A stretch of DNA of 47,010 nucleotides from Bacillota bacterium (lineage in GTDB: Bacteria > Bacillota > Clostridia > Christensenellales > SZUA-584). The notes below the pieces were generated by a model that was given only the letters and a program-made list of their open reading frames with translations, did not search any database and had not been told where the DNA came from. A program made the translations under genes and the position numbers. Of the stretch, positions 33,649-41,874 are shown piece by piece; the stretch's first letter is position 1; each line of letters opens with the position of its first letter. The stretch covers positions 1 through 47,010 of the forward strand of contig JAEZHF010000014.1 in NCBI GenBank assembly GCA_023416745.1, written 5' to 3'.

Positions 33649-33673
33649 GCGCAACTTGGGTAAAAGCGTTTCA

Positions 33674-33702
33674 TTGATATTGTGCGTCGTGGGTGGTAAA
33701 AT
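33674..33702 (+). promoter_or_regulatory. Promoter for rluD (possibly leaderless)
   Basis: TTGATA (33674-33679) and TAAAAT (33697-33702) with 17-bp spacing. The predicted transcription start falls at 33708-33710, on or next to the ATG of rluD, and no ribosome-binding site fits between. Confidence 0.5.
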
Positions 33703-33709
33703 TACAGAC

Positions 33710-34621
33710 ATGGAAAAAGAAAAGATACTGACGGTGGAAGTGCCGGCGGACAGACTGGACAAATATCTGACGTCCGCAACGGATTTTTCGCGGTCGCGCA
33801 TTCAGAGCGCTATTGCTTCGGGCGAGATCAAAGTGAATGGCACAGCTGCAAAACCGGGTGATAAGCTAAAGCCCGGCGACGTGGTGACGGTCGCCATCGA
33901 ACCGCCGCGCGAAGCGGAGGTTGTGCCTGAAAACATACCCATAGAGATCGTGTATCAGGACGAGTGGCTGGCCGTCATCAACAAGCCGCAGGGCATGGTG
34001 GTGCACCCCGCACCCGGCCACGCGGACGGCACGCTGGTAGGCGCGCTGCTGTGGCACATCGGCGATCTGTCGGGCATCGGCGGCGAGCTGCGCCCCGGCA
34101 TCGTACACCGGCTGGACAAGGACACCTCCGGCCTCATCGTGATCGCCAAGAACGACGAAGCGCATGCCGCGCTGGCCGGGCAGATGGCCGACAAGAGTGC
34201 TCGCCGCATCTATCACGCTATCGTGCACGGCGGCTTCTCGGAGGATACGCTGACCATTGACAAGAGAATCGGGCGCAGCCACACCGACCGCAAGAAGATG
34301 GCGATAGACCGGGGCGGACGCCACGCGGTGACGCACATCCGCGTGCTGGAGCGCTTCGGCGAGTTTACGTACGTGGAAGCGTCGCTGGAGACGGGACGGA
34401 CGCACCAGATACGCCTGCACCTGTCTAGCATCGGCAGGCCTGTCGCGGGAGACACCGTATACGGTCCCAAAACGCCCCGCCTGCATGGGCAAGGGCAGCT
34501 GCTGCACGCGGGCACGCTGATTTTCAGACATCCCAAGACGGCAGAGGAGATGAAATTTCACGCGCCATTGCCGGATTATTTTGAAAAAGTGCTTGAAAAG
34601 CTGCGTGCGAAGTCAACTTAA
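33710..34621 (+). CDS. rluD: RluA/RluD family 23S rRNA pseudouridine synthase
   Basis: The enzyme converts specific uridines in 23S rRNA to pseudouridine. From ATG 33710 (MEKEKILTVEVPADRLDKYL) it is 303 residues: an N-terminal S4 RNA-binding domain (~residues 12-75), then the RluA catalytic domain with HRLDKDTSGL (catalytic Asp ~136) and RTHQIRLHL. An in-frame TTG further upstream overlaps the promoter and is not used. In many Firmicutes rluD (ylyB) directly follows lspA; here the divergent lipA-lplA pair separates them. Exact target uridines cannot be read from sequence. Confidence 0.93.
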   Translation: MEKEKILTVEVPADRLDKYLTSATDFSRSRIQSAIASGEIKVNGTAAKPGDKLKPGDVVTVAIEPPREAEVVPENIPIEIVYQDEWLAVINKPQGMVVHPAPGHADGTLVGALLWHIGDLSGIGGELRPGIVHRLDKDTSGLIVIAKNDEAHAALAGQMADKSARRIYHAIVHGGFSEDTLTIDKRIGRSHTDRKKMAIDRGGRHAVTHIRVLERFGEFTYVEASLETGRTHQIRLHLSSIGRPVAGDTVYGPKTPRLHGQGQLLHAGTLIFRHPKTAEEMKFHAPLPDYFEKVLEKLRAKST

Positions 34622-34678
34622 TGCGGAAAAATGAACTTTTGATATTCGAAACATGGTAAGGCTGACAACAATACGTTG

Positions 34679-34707
34679 TTGACTTTTGCCAGATCGTTGA
34701 CTATAAT
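34679..34707 (+). promoter_or_regulatory. Sigma-A promoter for rpsU
   Basis: TTGACT (34679-34684) and TATAAT (34702-34707) with an ideal 17-bp spacer. The start near 34714 gives a 70-nt leader before rpsU. Confidence 0.85.
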
Positions 34708-34725
34708 AATCTAAGCTAAAAACAA

Positions 34726-34777
34726 CTCCCATTTGTCGGTCCGTTCCGATTGGTTCCGTGGGATATGGGAGGGAGGG
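34726..34777 (+). promoter_or_regulatory. Structured rpsU leader overlapping the ribosome-binding site
   Basis: CTCCCAT (34726-34732) is perfectly complementary to ATGGGAG (34765-34771). The right arm is the first part of the GGGAGGGAGGG ribosome-binding stretch (34767-34777). A smaller TCGG/CCGA hairpin fits inside. The stem could hide part of the site and make S21 synthesis switchable. Confidence 0.45.
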
Positions 34778-34783
34778 TAATAA

Positions 34784-34957
34784 TTGGCAGAGATACGCGT
34801 CGGGGAAAACGAATCTTTAGAAAATGCGCTGAAGAGATTCAAGCGGCTGACCGCAAGGGAAGGCACGCTGGCCGAGCTTCGTAAGCGTGAGCACTACGAG
34901 AAGCCCAGTGTGAAGCGCAAGAAGAAGGCTGAAGCCGCCCGCAAGAGAAAACACTAG
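34784..34957 (+). CDS. rpsU: 30S ribosomal protein bS21
   Basis: This is a small-subunit protein that helps mRNA base-pair with the 16S 3' end. It is encoded by 57 codons starting at TTG 34784, with GGGAGGGAGGG just upstream. The protein begins (M)AEIRVGENESLENALKRF, continues KREHYEKPSVKRKKKAEAARKRKH, and is strongly basic as expected. Bacillus and Clostridium bS21 are of the same length. It has its own promoter and terminator, so it is a single-gene unit. Confidence 0.96.
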   Translation: MAEIRVGENESLENALKRFKRLTAREGTLAELRKREHYEKPSVKRKKKAEAARKRKH

Positions 34958-34976
34958 TACATACTTTTTTGCACTC

Positions 34977-35002
34977 AAAACCCGGGGATTCTCCGGGTTT
35001 TT
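34977..35002 (+). terminator. Rho-independent terminator after rpsU
   Basis: AAAACCCGG and CCGGGTTTTT form the stem around GGATTCT, ending in a T-run at 35002. Confidence 0.88.
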
Positions 35003-35042
35003 ATGTTATGAGGGGTTGCCAGTAATGGCAAAGGAGTTGGCA

Positions 35043-36338
35043 ATGAAGAAAAGGATTCCACGGCTGATGATGTTGCTGATGACAGCGGTGGCGCTGGGCG
35101 GTTTGCTGGGCGGCACGGCACTGGCGGCGGGCGACGCTGTGACAGTGATCGAGATACGCGGCGAGGTGAACGCCGCGATGACCGGCTATATTTCGGACGC
35201 GCTGGATGAGGCGGAAGCAGCTGGAACCCCCGTGGTGCTGGACATCGACACGTATGGCGGACAGATATTGGAGGCCGACAACATCAAAAAGCGGCTGCTG
35301 GAGGCCGCTGTGCCGGTGAAGGCGTACATTAGCGGTAACGCCCTGTCCGCTGGAACGCTGATCGCCATATCGTGCGAGGATATCGTGATGGCGGGTTCGG
35401 CGGTGATCGGCGCGGCGGAGACCATCCCCAACGACGAGAAGACGCTGTCCACGTGGGTGGGCATACTGCGATCCGCCGCAGAAGCGCGGGGGTACGACCC
35501 CGACGTGGTGGCGGCGATGGCAGACAAGCGCATTGAGATCGAGGGGCTGACCGGGGCCAATGAGCTGCTGACGCTGAGCGCGGATGAGGCGATGGAGCAG
35601 GGTATCTCGGACGGCACGGCATCCTCGCTGGAAGACGCACTGGCGCTACTGGGTTACGGTGGGTATACGGTGACGGACAAGCCGATGAGCTTTGAGGTAC
35701 GCGCGGCGCAATTTCTGACGTCTACCACAGTCGCAAGCATACTGTTCCTTGTTGCCATGGTGTGCTTAGGGATCGAGATATTCACGCCCGGCTTCGGCGT
35801 GTTCGGCATCGTATCGCTCATTTGTTTCGGACTCTATTTCGGCGGGAGCCTGCTGGCAGGCTATGCGGAGTGGTGGAGTGCGGGGCTGCTGTTCATCGGA
35901 ATCGTGCTGATAGGGATCGAAGTGGTTGTGCCAGGCTTCGGGTTCTTCGGCATCGCGGGCCTCATTTGCCTCGGTGCGGGGCTGCTGTTCATCTCACGCG
36001 ATATCGCCACGTTCCTGACGGTGCTGGCCGTGGGCGTGGTCGGGTCGGCGGTGCTGCTGCCCGTTGCGTTCAAGATACTGAAGCGGCTGGGGCTGGTGCG
36101 CAAGATCGTGCTGGGGGACAACATGCTGGCCGAGGAAGGCTACGTGAGCCACACGCTTATCGACAGCTTGGTCGGTCAGGAGGGCGTGGCTGACACGGTG
36201 CTGCGTCCGGCGGGTGTTGCCATCATTGGCGGCGCGCGCTACGGCGTGGTGTCGAATGGCATGTATATCGAGAAGGGGCAGAGCATCGTGGTGGTAGAGC
36301 ACACACCGGGGCATATCGTGGTGGAGGAGAAACGGTAA
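35043..36338 (+). CDS. NfeD-type membrane serine protease (ClpP-class, long NfeD)
   Basis: This is a membrane protein of the long NfeD family: an N-terminal signal peptide (MKKRIPRLMMLLM... to ALAAG), a ClpP/SppA-like protease domain, about five membrane helices and a C-terminal OB-type NfeD domain. In the protease domain DIDTYGGQ and NALSAGTLIA give the oxyanion and nucleophile Ser region, with a downstream ADKRIEIEGL carrying the likely Lys. I start at ATG 35043, 431 residues, because AAAGGAG precedes it; a TTG at 35016 is in frame but unsupported. In Firmicutes this gene (yqeZ) is usually followed by floA (yqfA), which is missing here; a terminator and yqfC follow. Confidence 0.9.
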   Translation: MKKRIPRLMMLLMTAVALGGLLGGTALAAGDAVTVIEIRGEVNAAMTGYISDALDEAEAAGTPVVLDIDTYGGQILEADNIKKRLLEAAVPVKAYISGNALSAGTLIAISCEDIVMAGSAVIGAAETIPNDEKTLSTWVGILRSAAEARGYDPDVVAAMADKRIEIEGLTGANELLTLSADEAMEQGISDGTASSLEDALALLGYGGYTVTDKPMSFEVRAAQFLTSTTVASILFLVAMVCLGIEIFTPGFGVFGIVSLICFGLYFGGSLLAGYAEWWSAGLLFIGIVLIGIEVVVPGFGFFGIAGLICLGAGLLFISRDIATFLTVLAVGVVGSAVLLPVAFKILKRLGLVRKIVLGDNMLAEEGYVSHTLIDSLVGQEGVADTVLRPAGVAIIGGARYGVVSNGMYIEKGQSIVVVEHTPGHIVVEEKR

Positions 36339-36353
36339 CGGCAAACACAACAG

Positions 36354-36383
36354 GAAGGCGGCGCGTGCTGCCTTCTTTTTTTT
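36354..36383 (+). terminator. Rho-independent terminator after the NfeD gene
   Basis: GAAGGCGGC (36354-36362) pairs with GCTGCCTTC (36367-36375, one G-U) around GCGT, followed by eight T. Confidence 0.9.
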
Positions 36384-36392
36384 ATTTGACGC

Positions 36393-36417
36393 GCATATGA
36401 ATGAAGGAAAGCATATG
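36393..36417. repeat. Repeated GCATATG words upstream of yqfC
   Basis: GCATATG occurs at 36393-36399 and 36411-36417, 18 bp apart, each with a palindromic CATATG core. It lies between the terminator and the yqfC start. It partly resembles a sigma-E promoter (-35 GCATATG, -10 CATATGCA) but the spacing is short. Confidence 0.3.
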
Positions 36418-36440
36418 CAGTGACACGGCTGCCGGGGTGA

Positions 36441-36743
36441 TTGAAGTTGAAAAAAGTGCGCAAAATCACACAGGGAATCGTCAAACGGCTGGAGCTGGCG
36501 CCCGAGGCTGCGGGCTGCCTGCGCGTCACGCTGATCGACAATACGCATGCGTATATTGAAAACCACCGCGGCGTTCTGGAATACAACACGCGGCGCGTGG
36601 TCGTCCGCGCGCAGGATATGACGCTGACCATCAGCGGCGAGGCGCTGACGCTGGACCGTTTTGGCCGTGAGGATGTGTCGGTGCGCGGCAGTATCATGCA
36701 GGTGCAGTACGAAATCTCCGGCAAGGGGGCGGATGCTCCTTGA
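36441..36743 (+). CDS. yqfC: Sporulation protein YqfC
   Basis: This small (100-residue) YabP/YqfC-family protein is in Bacillus a mother-cell sporulation protein under sigma-E; its molecular role is unclear. It reads as one beta-rich YabP-like domain (GCLRVTLIDNTHAYIENHRGVLEYN, with motif ending REDVSVRGSIM; shown in part). The start is TTG 36441; TTG 36447 is also possible, and the GGGG at 36434-36437 does not settle it. It overlaps yqfD by 4 nt. Its presence suggests the organism forms spores, or did. Confidence 0.9.
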   Translation: MKLKKVRKITQGIVKRLELAPEAAGCLRVTLIDNTHAYIENHRGVLEYNTRRVVVRAQDMTLTISGEALTLDRFGREDVSVRGSIMQVQYEISGKGADAP

Positions 36744-37903
36744 GGATGTGGAATTTTTTAACCGGATATGTTATGATACGCGTGGAAGGCCTCTCGCTGG
36801 AGAAGTTTCTGAACATTGCTGCGGAAAATAACGTGTCGGTATACGACGTGCGGCGCGCGTCCTACACGGTGCTGAATGCGATGGTGAGCCCGCAGGGCTT
36901 CCAAAAGCTTAAGCGCGTGGTGCCGGATAAGTATACGGTGACGGCGGGCAAGAGCGCGGGGCTTACGGTGGGCATAAAGTGGCTGACAGGCCGCAAGGCG
37001 CTGCTGATCGGGCTGTTGCTGGTGGCGCTGGCGGCGTTTGCGGCGTCTCTGTTTGTGTGGCAGGTGCGCGTGACGGGCACAGGATACTGGGAGGCCAAGG
37101 CGCTGATGCCCGAGCTGGAGCAGCTGGGTATATATCAGGGTGCGTTCAAAGGGAACATTGACCTTGATAAAGCACAGACGAAGCTGATCATTGCGCACGA
37201 CGAGTACGCGTGGATCAATGTGCGCTTCTCCGGTGTGGTAGCGCTGGTGGAGGTGGTACCTGCAGAGCCCGTGCCCGAGATGGTGGACGAGTCGCGTCCG
37301 TGCAATATCGTGGCGGAGAAGGACGCGATGATCGAGAGCGTCACAGCGCTCAAGGGCCGTGCGGCTGTCCGGAATGGTGACACGGTGCGCGCGGGCGACG
37401 TGCTGATATCCGGGCTGATCTGGGACCCCGGCTTGCCGCGCATGCTGTTCGCGGCGCGGGGCGACGTGATCGGCAGCGTGTGGTATACCGCGAGTGCGGC
37501 CGCGCCGGTTCGGGAGGATGCGCGCATACCGACAGGACGTACGCAGAACCAGCGGGTGATATCGGTTGGATCGGACACCGCGCCGGTGGATGCGGGCTGC
37601 GATTTTGCCGAATATGATACAAAAGAGATCGGCAAATACCCTGTGGTGGGGCTGTTCCTGCCGGTGCACGTCACAACGCTGGAGCACAGCGAGGTGCAGA
37701 CAATGGCGCAAGACGTTCCGCGGGATATGCTTAAGGTTTATCTGGAGGAGAGGGCTTATTACGAGGCTTTGGGGTTTGTGCCCCAAGGGGCGGATATCGT
37801 GGGGCATCGCACAATATTCAAGGAAGAGGAAGGCAGGCTGACCGCCACGGTGTATCTGCAGACGCAGGAGGAGATCGGCACGGTGGTCTACCTGGAGGAT
37901 TAG
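36740..37903 (+). CDS. yqfD: Sporulation protein YqfD
   Basis: This is a membrane-anchored sporulation protein found next to yqfC and phoH across spore-forming Firmicutes. Its 387 residues include an N-terminal cytoplasmic part (VEGLSLEKFLNIAAENN), one clear membrane helix at about residues 90-108 (LLIGLLLVALAAFAASLFV), and an extracytoplasmic region with repeated strand motifs (EYAWINVRFSGVVALVEV, then RNGDTVRAGDVLISG). I start at TTG 36740, which overlaps the yqfC stop and has AGGGGGCGG at good distance; ATG 36746 is an alternative. Confidence 0.9.
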   Translation: MRMWNFLTGYVMIRVEGLSLEKFLNIAAENNVSVYDVRRASYTVLNAMVSPQGFQKLKRVVPDKYTVTAGKSAGLTVGIKWLTGRKALLIGLLLVALAAFAASLFVWQVRVTGTGYWEAKALMPELEQLGIYQGAFKGNIDLDKAQTKLIIAHDEYAWINVRFSGVVALVEVVPAEPVPEMVDESRPCNIVAEKDAMIESVTALKGRAAVRNGDTVRAGDVLISGLIWDPGLPRMLFAARGDVIGSVWYTASAAAPVREDARIPTGRTQNQRVISVGSDTAPVDAGCDFAEYDTKEIGKYPVVGLFLPVHVTTLEHSEVQTMAQDVPRDMLKVYLEERAYYEALGFVPQGADIVGHRTIFKEEEGRLTATVYLQTQEEIGTVVYLED

Positions 37904-37908
37904 GGGAA

Positions 37909-38883
37909 TTGGAAACAGGCAATATTGAACTCGGCATCGAGGTGGACAACATTGAGCAGCTGATCGCGCTGTTTGGATGCTTTGATGAGAATTTAAAAGC
38001 GATCGAAAAGGAAACGGGCGCGAGCATCATCGCGCGGAATACCCATGTGGCGATATTTGGGCGTCCGCAGGACGCTGAGCTGGCCAAGGTAGTGGTGGAC
38101 AAGCTCCTCGGTATGATCCGCAAGCAGGAACGCATCGACCTGTCGCGCATCCGCTATGCGGTGGAGCTGGCGCGCGAGGGCAACGCCGACGCGATTGAAG
38201 AGATCATGACGGACGTGATCGCCATCACCAGCAAGGGCCGGCAGGTCAAGAGCCGCACCATCGGTCAGAAGCGGTACGTGAAGGCCATGCGGGAGAATAC
38301 CGTAACGATTGCCATCGGACCGGCAGGTACGGGCAAAACGTATCTCGCGATGGCAATGGCCGTGGTGGCGCTCAAGAACAAAGAGGTGGAACGCATCATA
38401 CTCACGCGGCCGGCGGTGGAGGCGGGCGAGAGCCTGGGGTTTCTGCCGGGAGACCTGCAGAACAAGGTGGATCCGTATCTGCGGCCCTTGTACGACGCGC
38501 TGTACGATCTGCTGGGCGGCGAGGTGTACCAGCGGCTGTCGGAGCGCGGTGTGATTGAGGTGGCACCGCTGGCCTATATGCGCGGCCGTACGCTGTCTGA
38601 CGCGTTCATCGTGCTGGACGAGGCGCAGAACTGCACCGAGGAGCAGATGAAGATGTTCCTGACGCGGTTCGGCGAAAACGCGCGTGTGGTGGTGACGGGA
38701 GATATCACGCAGATCGACCTGCCCAAGGAGAAGAAGAGCGGCCTCAAGCAGTGTATCAGCATACTTGAGGGCGTTGAAGGCATCAGCATACAGTATCTGA
38801 CCCACCGGGACGTGGTGCGCCACGAGCTGGTACAGAAGATCATACAGGCGTACGAAAGGTATGAGAAGACACAGAGGAGGTAA
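37909..38883 (+). CDS. phoH: PhoH-like ATPase (PhoH family)
   Basis: This is a cytoplasmic P-loop ATPase of 324 residues. An N-terminal KH-like region comes first, then the RecA-like core with Walker A GPAGTGKT (~138), RPAVEAGESLGFLPGD, Walker B FIVLDEAQN, and TGDITQIDLP. The function is thought to concern RNA metabolism together with YbeY, encoded downstream. TTG 37909 follows AGGGGA and lies 5 nt after yqfD. Despite the name, it has no Pho box here. Confidence 0.95.
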   Translation: METGNIELGIEVDNIEQLIALFGCFDENLKAIEKETGASIIARNTHVAIFGRPQDAELAKVVVDKLLGMIRKQERIDLSRIRYAVELAREGNADAIEEIMTDVIAITSKGRQVKSRTIGQKRYVKAMRENTVTIAIGPAGTGKTYLAMAMAVVALKNKEVERIILTRPAVEAGESLGFLPGDLQNKVDPYLRPLYDALYDLLGGEVYQRLSERGVIEVAPLAYMRGRTLSDAFIVLDEAQNCTEEQMKMFLTRFGENARVVVTGDITQIDLPKEKKSGLKQCISILEGVEGISIQYLTHRDVVRHELVQKIIQAYERYEKTQRR

Positions 38884-38886
38884 CGG

Positions 38887-41052
38887 ATGAGCCAGGATGC
38901 GTCGGCAAAACGGGTGGTACCGAGGAAGCGGCTGCTGGTTTCCGCTGTGATCGGCACGATCGTGCTGCTGATCGTATTTGCGTTGGTGGTACTGACCATC
39001 ACACCTGTCAAATACGACATTGCAGTGGGCGAGGTGGCACCGGCCACCATCACTTCCAGCCGCGACATCACCGACGAGATTACCACTGAGGCACAGCGGC
39101 AGGAGGCGCGCGAAGCGGTATCTGCTGTCTATGCGCGGGATACCGGCGTGACGGCGCTTGCGGAAGAGAATATATCCGGCTACTACACGACAGCGGCGCA
39201 GCAGGCGATGAGCATACAGGATGAGTATGTGACGCAGTTTGTGAGAAACAGCGGCTATGGGGTGACACTGGAATCATACAGATCTGTATTCGAGCCCGCC
39301 GAAGTGGATTGGGAGAGCTTTTTGACAACCGCCATGAGGCAGGCGGTGCGGCAGGCGCTGGCGGATGAGCGCATGCCCGCTGCCGCCATCTACGCGCTGG
39401 TCTCGATGGACAGCGGCCAGATAGACGGCATGTCGCAGACAGTGAGGGAAATGGCGGCGGACGCGCTGGATCAGGGTATCATGGCGGAGGAACTGGCCGC
39501 GGCTCAAAACAGCCTGGAAGGCCAGCTTCGGCAAAGCTTCACCGAACCGGGTGCGCTTTATCTGGCTTATTATCCCGTGGAGAAATACCTGAAAGCCAAT
39601 ATGATATATGACGAGGCCGGAACGCAGCAGGCACGTGAGGCAGCAGCGGACAAGGTGCAGCCCATCATCTACAAGCAGAACCAGACGGTGGTGGTGGCAG
39701 GCGAAGTGGTGACCGAGCAGCAGATGGCAGTGCTTACTTCGCTGGGCGTGGTGGGCAGCGACGGCGTGGATTATTCGCTGTACGCCGGCATGCTGCTGCT
39801 GCTGACACTTGTGTTTGCGGTGTACGGTATTTATTTGTATCAGTTTGAAGCCAAGGTGCTTGCCGACACGCGCAAGCTGCTGGTGCTGGCTTCTATTGTT
39901 TTGGTAATCGCTGTGATCTCGGTACCGCTGGCGCGTTTGGACGCGCGCATCGTACCTGCGTTGTTCGGGACGATGCTGGCCTGTGTGCTGGTATCGCAGA
40001 AGAGCGCGCTGGCTTTCAATGTGTTTCTTGCGGTGATTGCGGGCATTATATGTTCATGGAATACCGGTATATTGAGCGAAACGATGATCAGAACGATGAT
40101 GGTGACGCTGATCGGCGGCAGCGTATCAATATTCTCATTGTACAAGCCAGGGCACCGCGGTGCACTGATATTTGCGGGGCTGCTTGCTGGCGCGGCGGGT
40201 GTTGCGGTGGTTACACTGTTCGGCGTGGTGGGTACCGCCAACGTAAAGTTGGAATCGCTGCTCAAGGACAGCGCTTTCGCGCTGGGCAGCGGACTGCTGT
40301 CCGGGGTGCTGGCGATCGGTACGCTGCCGGTATGGGAAGCGGTGTTCCGTGTATCCACGCCGGCCAAACTGCTGGAGCTCTCCAACCCGAACCACCCGCT
40401 GCTAAAGCGGCTGTCCATTGAAGCGCCGGGCACGTATCATCACAGCATACTGACGGCGAACCTTGCGGAAGCCGGGGCAGACGCGGTGGGTGCAAACGCG
40501 CTGCTGTGCCGCGTGGGAGCTTATTACCACGACGTGGGCAAGCTGAAAAACCCGCGCTATTTTAAGGAGAACCAGCGGGGCGAGAATCCGCACGATATGA
40601 TGGACCCGCGCGAGAGCGCGAAGATCATCACCGCACATTTGAATTACGGTATGGAGATGGCGCAAAAGTACAAGCTGCCGCGCGACGTGCAAAAGATCAT
40701 CGCGCAGCATCACGGTGATGGCGTTGTCCCCTACTTTTTGCACAAGGCCTTTGAGGCGGGCATGGAGCCGGATGAGGACATGTTCCGCTACCGGGGCACC
40801 AAGCCGTCCAGTAAGGAGGCAGCCATTGTGATGCTGGCGGACACCGTGGAAGCGGCAGTGCGCAGCCTGGGGGACCCGGACCGCGAGCAGGTGAAGGATA
40901 TGATCGACAAGCTGATTCACGCACGGTTCACCGACGGGCAGATGGATGACAGTCCGCTCAACCGGCGGGATATGAGCACGCTGGGCAAGGCGTTTTTGAG
41001 CGTATACGACGGCGCGCTGCATGAGCGCGTTAAATATCCGGGACAGGAGTAA
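38887..41052 (+). CDS. pgpH: Cyclic-di-AMP phosphodiesterase PgpH (7TM-HD protein, YqfF)
   Basis: This membrane enzyme hydrolyses c-di-AMP in the cytoplasm. Its 721 residues begin with a single membrane helix, followed by an extracytoplasmic 7TMR-HDED sensor domain (~40-290) and seven membrane helices (~300-480). The C-terminal HD domain has TYHHSILTANLAE, YYHDVGKLKNP (HD pair), IIAQHHGD and MLADTVEAAVRS. It matches Listeria PgpH / Bacillus YqfF in architecture and in place between phoH and ybeY. ATG 38887 overlaps nothing; AGGAGGT lies 4-10 nt upstream. Confidence 0.94.
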   Translation: MSQDASAKRVVPRKRLLVSAVIGTIVLLIVFALVVLTITPVKYDIAVGEVAPATITSSRDITDEITTEAQRQEAREAVSAVYARDTGVTALAEENISGYYTTAAQQAMSIQDEYVTQFVRNSGYGVTLESYRSVFEPAEVDWESFLTTAMRQAVRQALADERMPAAAIYALVSMDSGQIDGMSQTVREMAADALDQGIMAEELAAAQNSLEGQLRQSFTEPGALYLAYYPVEKYLKANMIYDEAGTQQAREAAADKVQPIIYKQNQTVVVAGEVVTEQQMAVLTSLGVVGSDGVDYSLYAGMLLLLTLVFAVYGIYLYQFEAKVLADTRKLLVLASIVLVIAVISVPLARLDARIVPALFGTMLACVLVSQKSALAFNVFLAVIAGIICSWNTGILSETMIRTMMVTLIGGSVSIFSLYKPGHRGALIFAGLLAGAAGVAVVTLFGVVGTANVKLESLLKDSAFALGSGLLSGVLAIGTLPVWEAVFRVSTPAKLLELSNPNHPLLKRLSIEAPGTYHHSILTANLAEAGADAVGANALLCRVGAYYHDVGKLKNPRYFKENQRGENPHDMMDPRESAKIITAHLNYGMEMAQKYKLPRDVQKIIAQHHGDGVVPYFLHKAFEAGMEPDEDMFRYRGTKPSSKEAAIVMLADTVEAAVRSLGDPDREQVKDMIDKLIHARFTDGQMDDSPLNRRDMSTLGKAFLSVYDGALHERVKYPGQE

Positions 41053-41054
41053 CG

Positions 41055-41483
41055 ATGAAGCTGGACATCACATGGCAGGGTACAGAGCGTGACAGAAAGA
41101 TACAAAAGACGGCGGTCAAGGCCGCGAAGGCTGCCGCGAAGGCGGAGGGCATGAAGGGCGGTGTGTCGCTGCTGTTCACGGACGACGAGACGGTGCGCGA
41201 ACTGAACAGCCGTTACCGCGGCATAGACACCACCACGGACGTGCTGTCGTTCCCGTCCGGCGAGGCGGGCTTTCTGGGCGATATCGCGATATCGGTGCCG
41301 TGTGCGCAGCGGCAGGCGGACGAGTTTGGCCATTTGCTGGCACGGGAGGTTGCGTTTCTGACGGTGCACGCGATGCTGCACCTGTTCGGTTACGACCATA
41401 TCGAAGCAGCAGACGAAGAAAAGATGCGCGCACGCCAGCGTGAAATACTGACAAGTGCGGGGTATGAAGTGCATGAAGCATGA
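41055..41483 (+). CDS. ybeY: Endoribonuclease YbeY
   Basis: YbeY is a zinc endoribonuclease for 16S rRNA 3'-end maturation and ribosome quality control. The 142 residues show DVLSFPSGE, LGDIAIS, and the zinc site HAMLHLFGYDH (usual HGxLHLxGYDH with Ala for Gly, three His kept). It starts 2 nt after pgpH. The usual dgkA between ybeY and cdd is absent, and cdd overlaps it by 11 nt. Confidence 0.96.
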   Translation: MKLDITWQGTERDRKIQKTAVKAAKAAAKAEGMKGGVSLLFTDDETVRELNSRYRGIDTTTDVLSFPSGEAGFLGDIAISVPCAQRQADEFGHLLAREVAFLTVHAMLHLFGYDHIEAADEEKMRARQREILTSAGYEVHEA

Positions 41484-41874
41484 AGAATTGCTCAAGATAG
41501 CGGAGCAAGCGAAATCGGGCGCGTATGTGCCGTATTCGCGGTTTAGAGTCGGGGCGGCGTTGCTGGGCAAGAGCGGGCGCGTGTATACCGGCGCGAATGT
41601 GGAGAACGCGTCGTATCCCGTGACGTGCTGTGCGGAACGGGTGGCACTGTTCAAGGCGGTGACGGAGGGCGAAAGGGAGTTTGACGCCATCGCCGTGACG
41701 TCTGACTCGGGCGATTTGACCTGGCCGTGCGGCGTGTGCCGTCAGGCGCTGGCGGAGTTTGGGCTGAAGATGAAGGTCATCGGGTCAAACAGCACTCTGG
41801 AAAACAGGACAATGAAGCTGGATGAACTGCTGCCGCAGGCTTTTACCGGCAAGGAGATGGAGTATTTAAAGTGA
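41473..41874 (+). CDS. cdd: Cytidine deaminase
   Basis: This zinc enzyme deaminates cytidine and deoxycytidine to uridines in pyrimidine salvage. The 133-residue length is that of the homotetrameric class. It has VPYSRFRVGAAL, the HAE-type site as TCCAERVALF (Cys in place of His, as in this class) and PCGVCRQALAEF. I favour ATG 41473, since GGGG at 41459-41462 is well spaced for it; ATG 41464 is possible. It overlaps ybeY by 11 nt and era by 4 nt. Confidence 0.96.
   Translation: MKHEELLKIAEQAKSGAYVPYSRFRVGAALLGKSGRVYTGANVENASYPVTCCAERVALFKAVTEGEREFDAIAVTSDSGDLTWPCGVCRQALAEFGLKMKVIGSNSTLENRTMKLDELLPQAFTGKEMEYLK

Noticed and set aside
33588..33674. Upstream ATG at 33674 as the lipA start
   Set aside because: It would include the predicted promoter, and the extra residues lack similarity to LipA; GGGAG supports 33587.
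34622..34783. T-box or known riboswitch before rpsU
   Set aside because: No T-box UGGN sequence with specifier arm, and no metabolite-riboswitch core, can be recognised; only a simple stem with the ribosome-binding site is visible.
36758..37807. 349-codon minus-strand frame over yqfD
   Set aside because: It is composed mostly of His, Arg and Gln, an artefact of reading G+C-rich codons backwards; yqfD on the plus strand fits the conserved neighbourhood.
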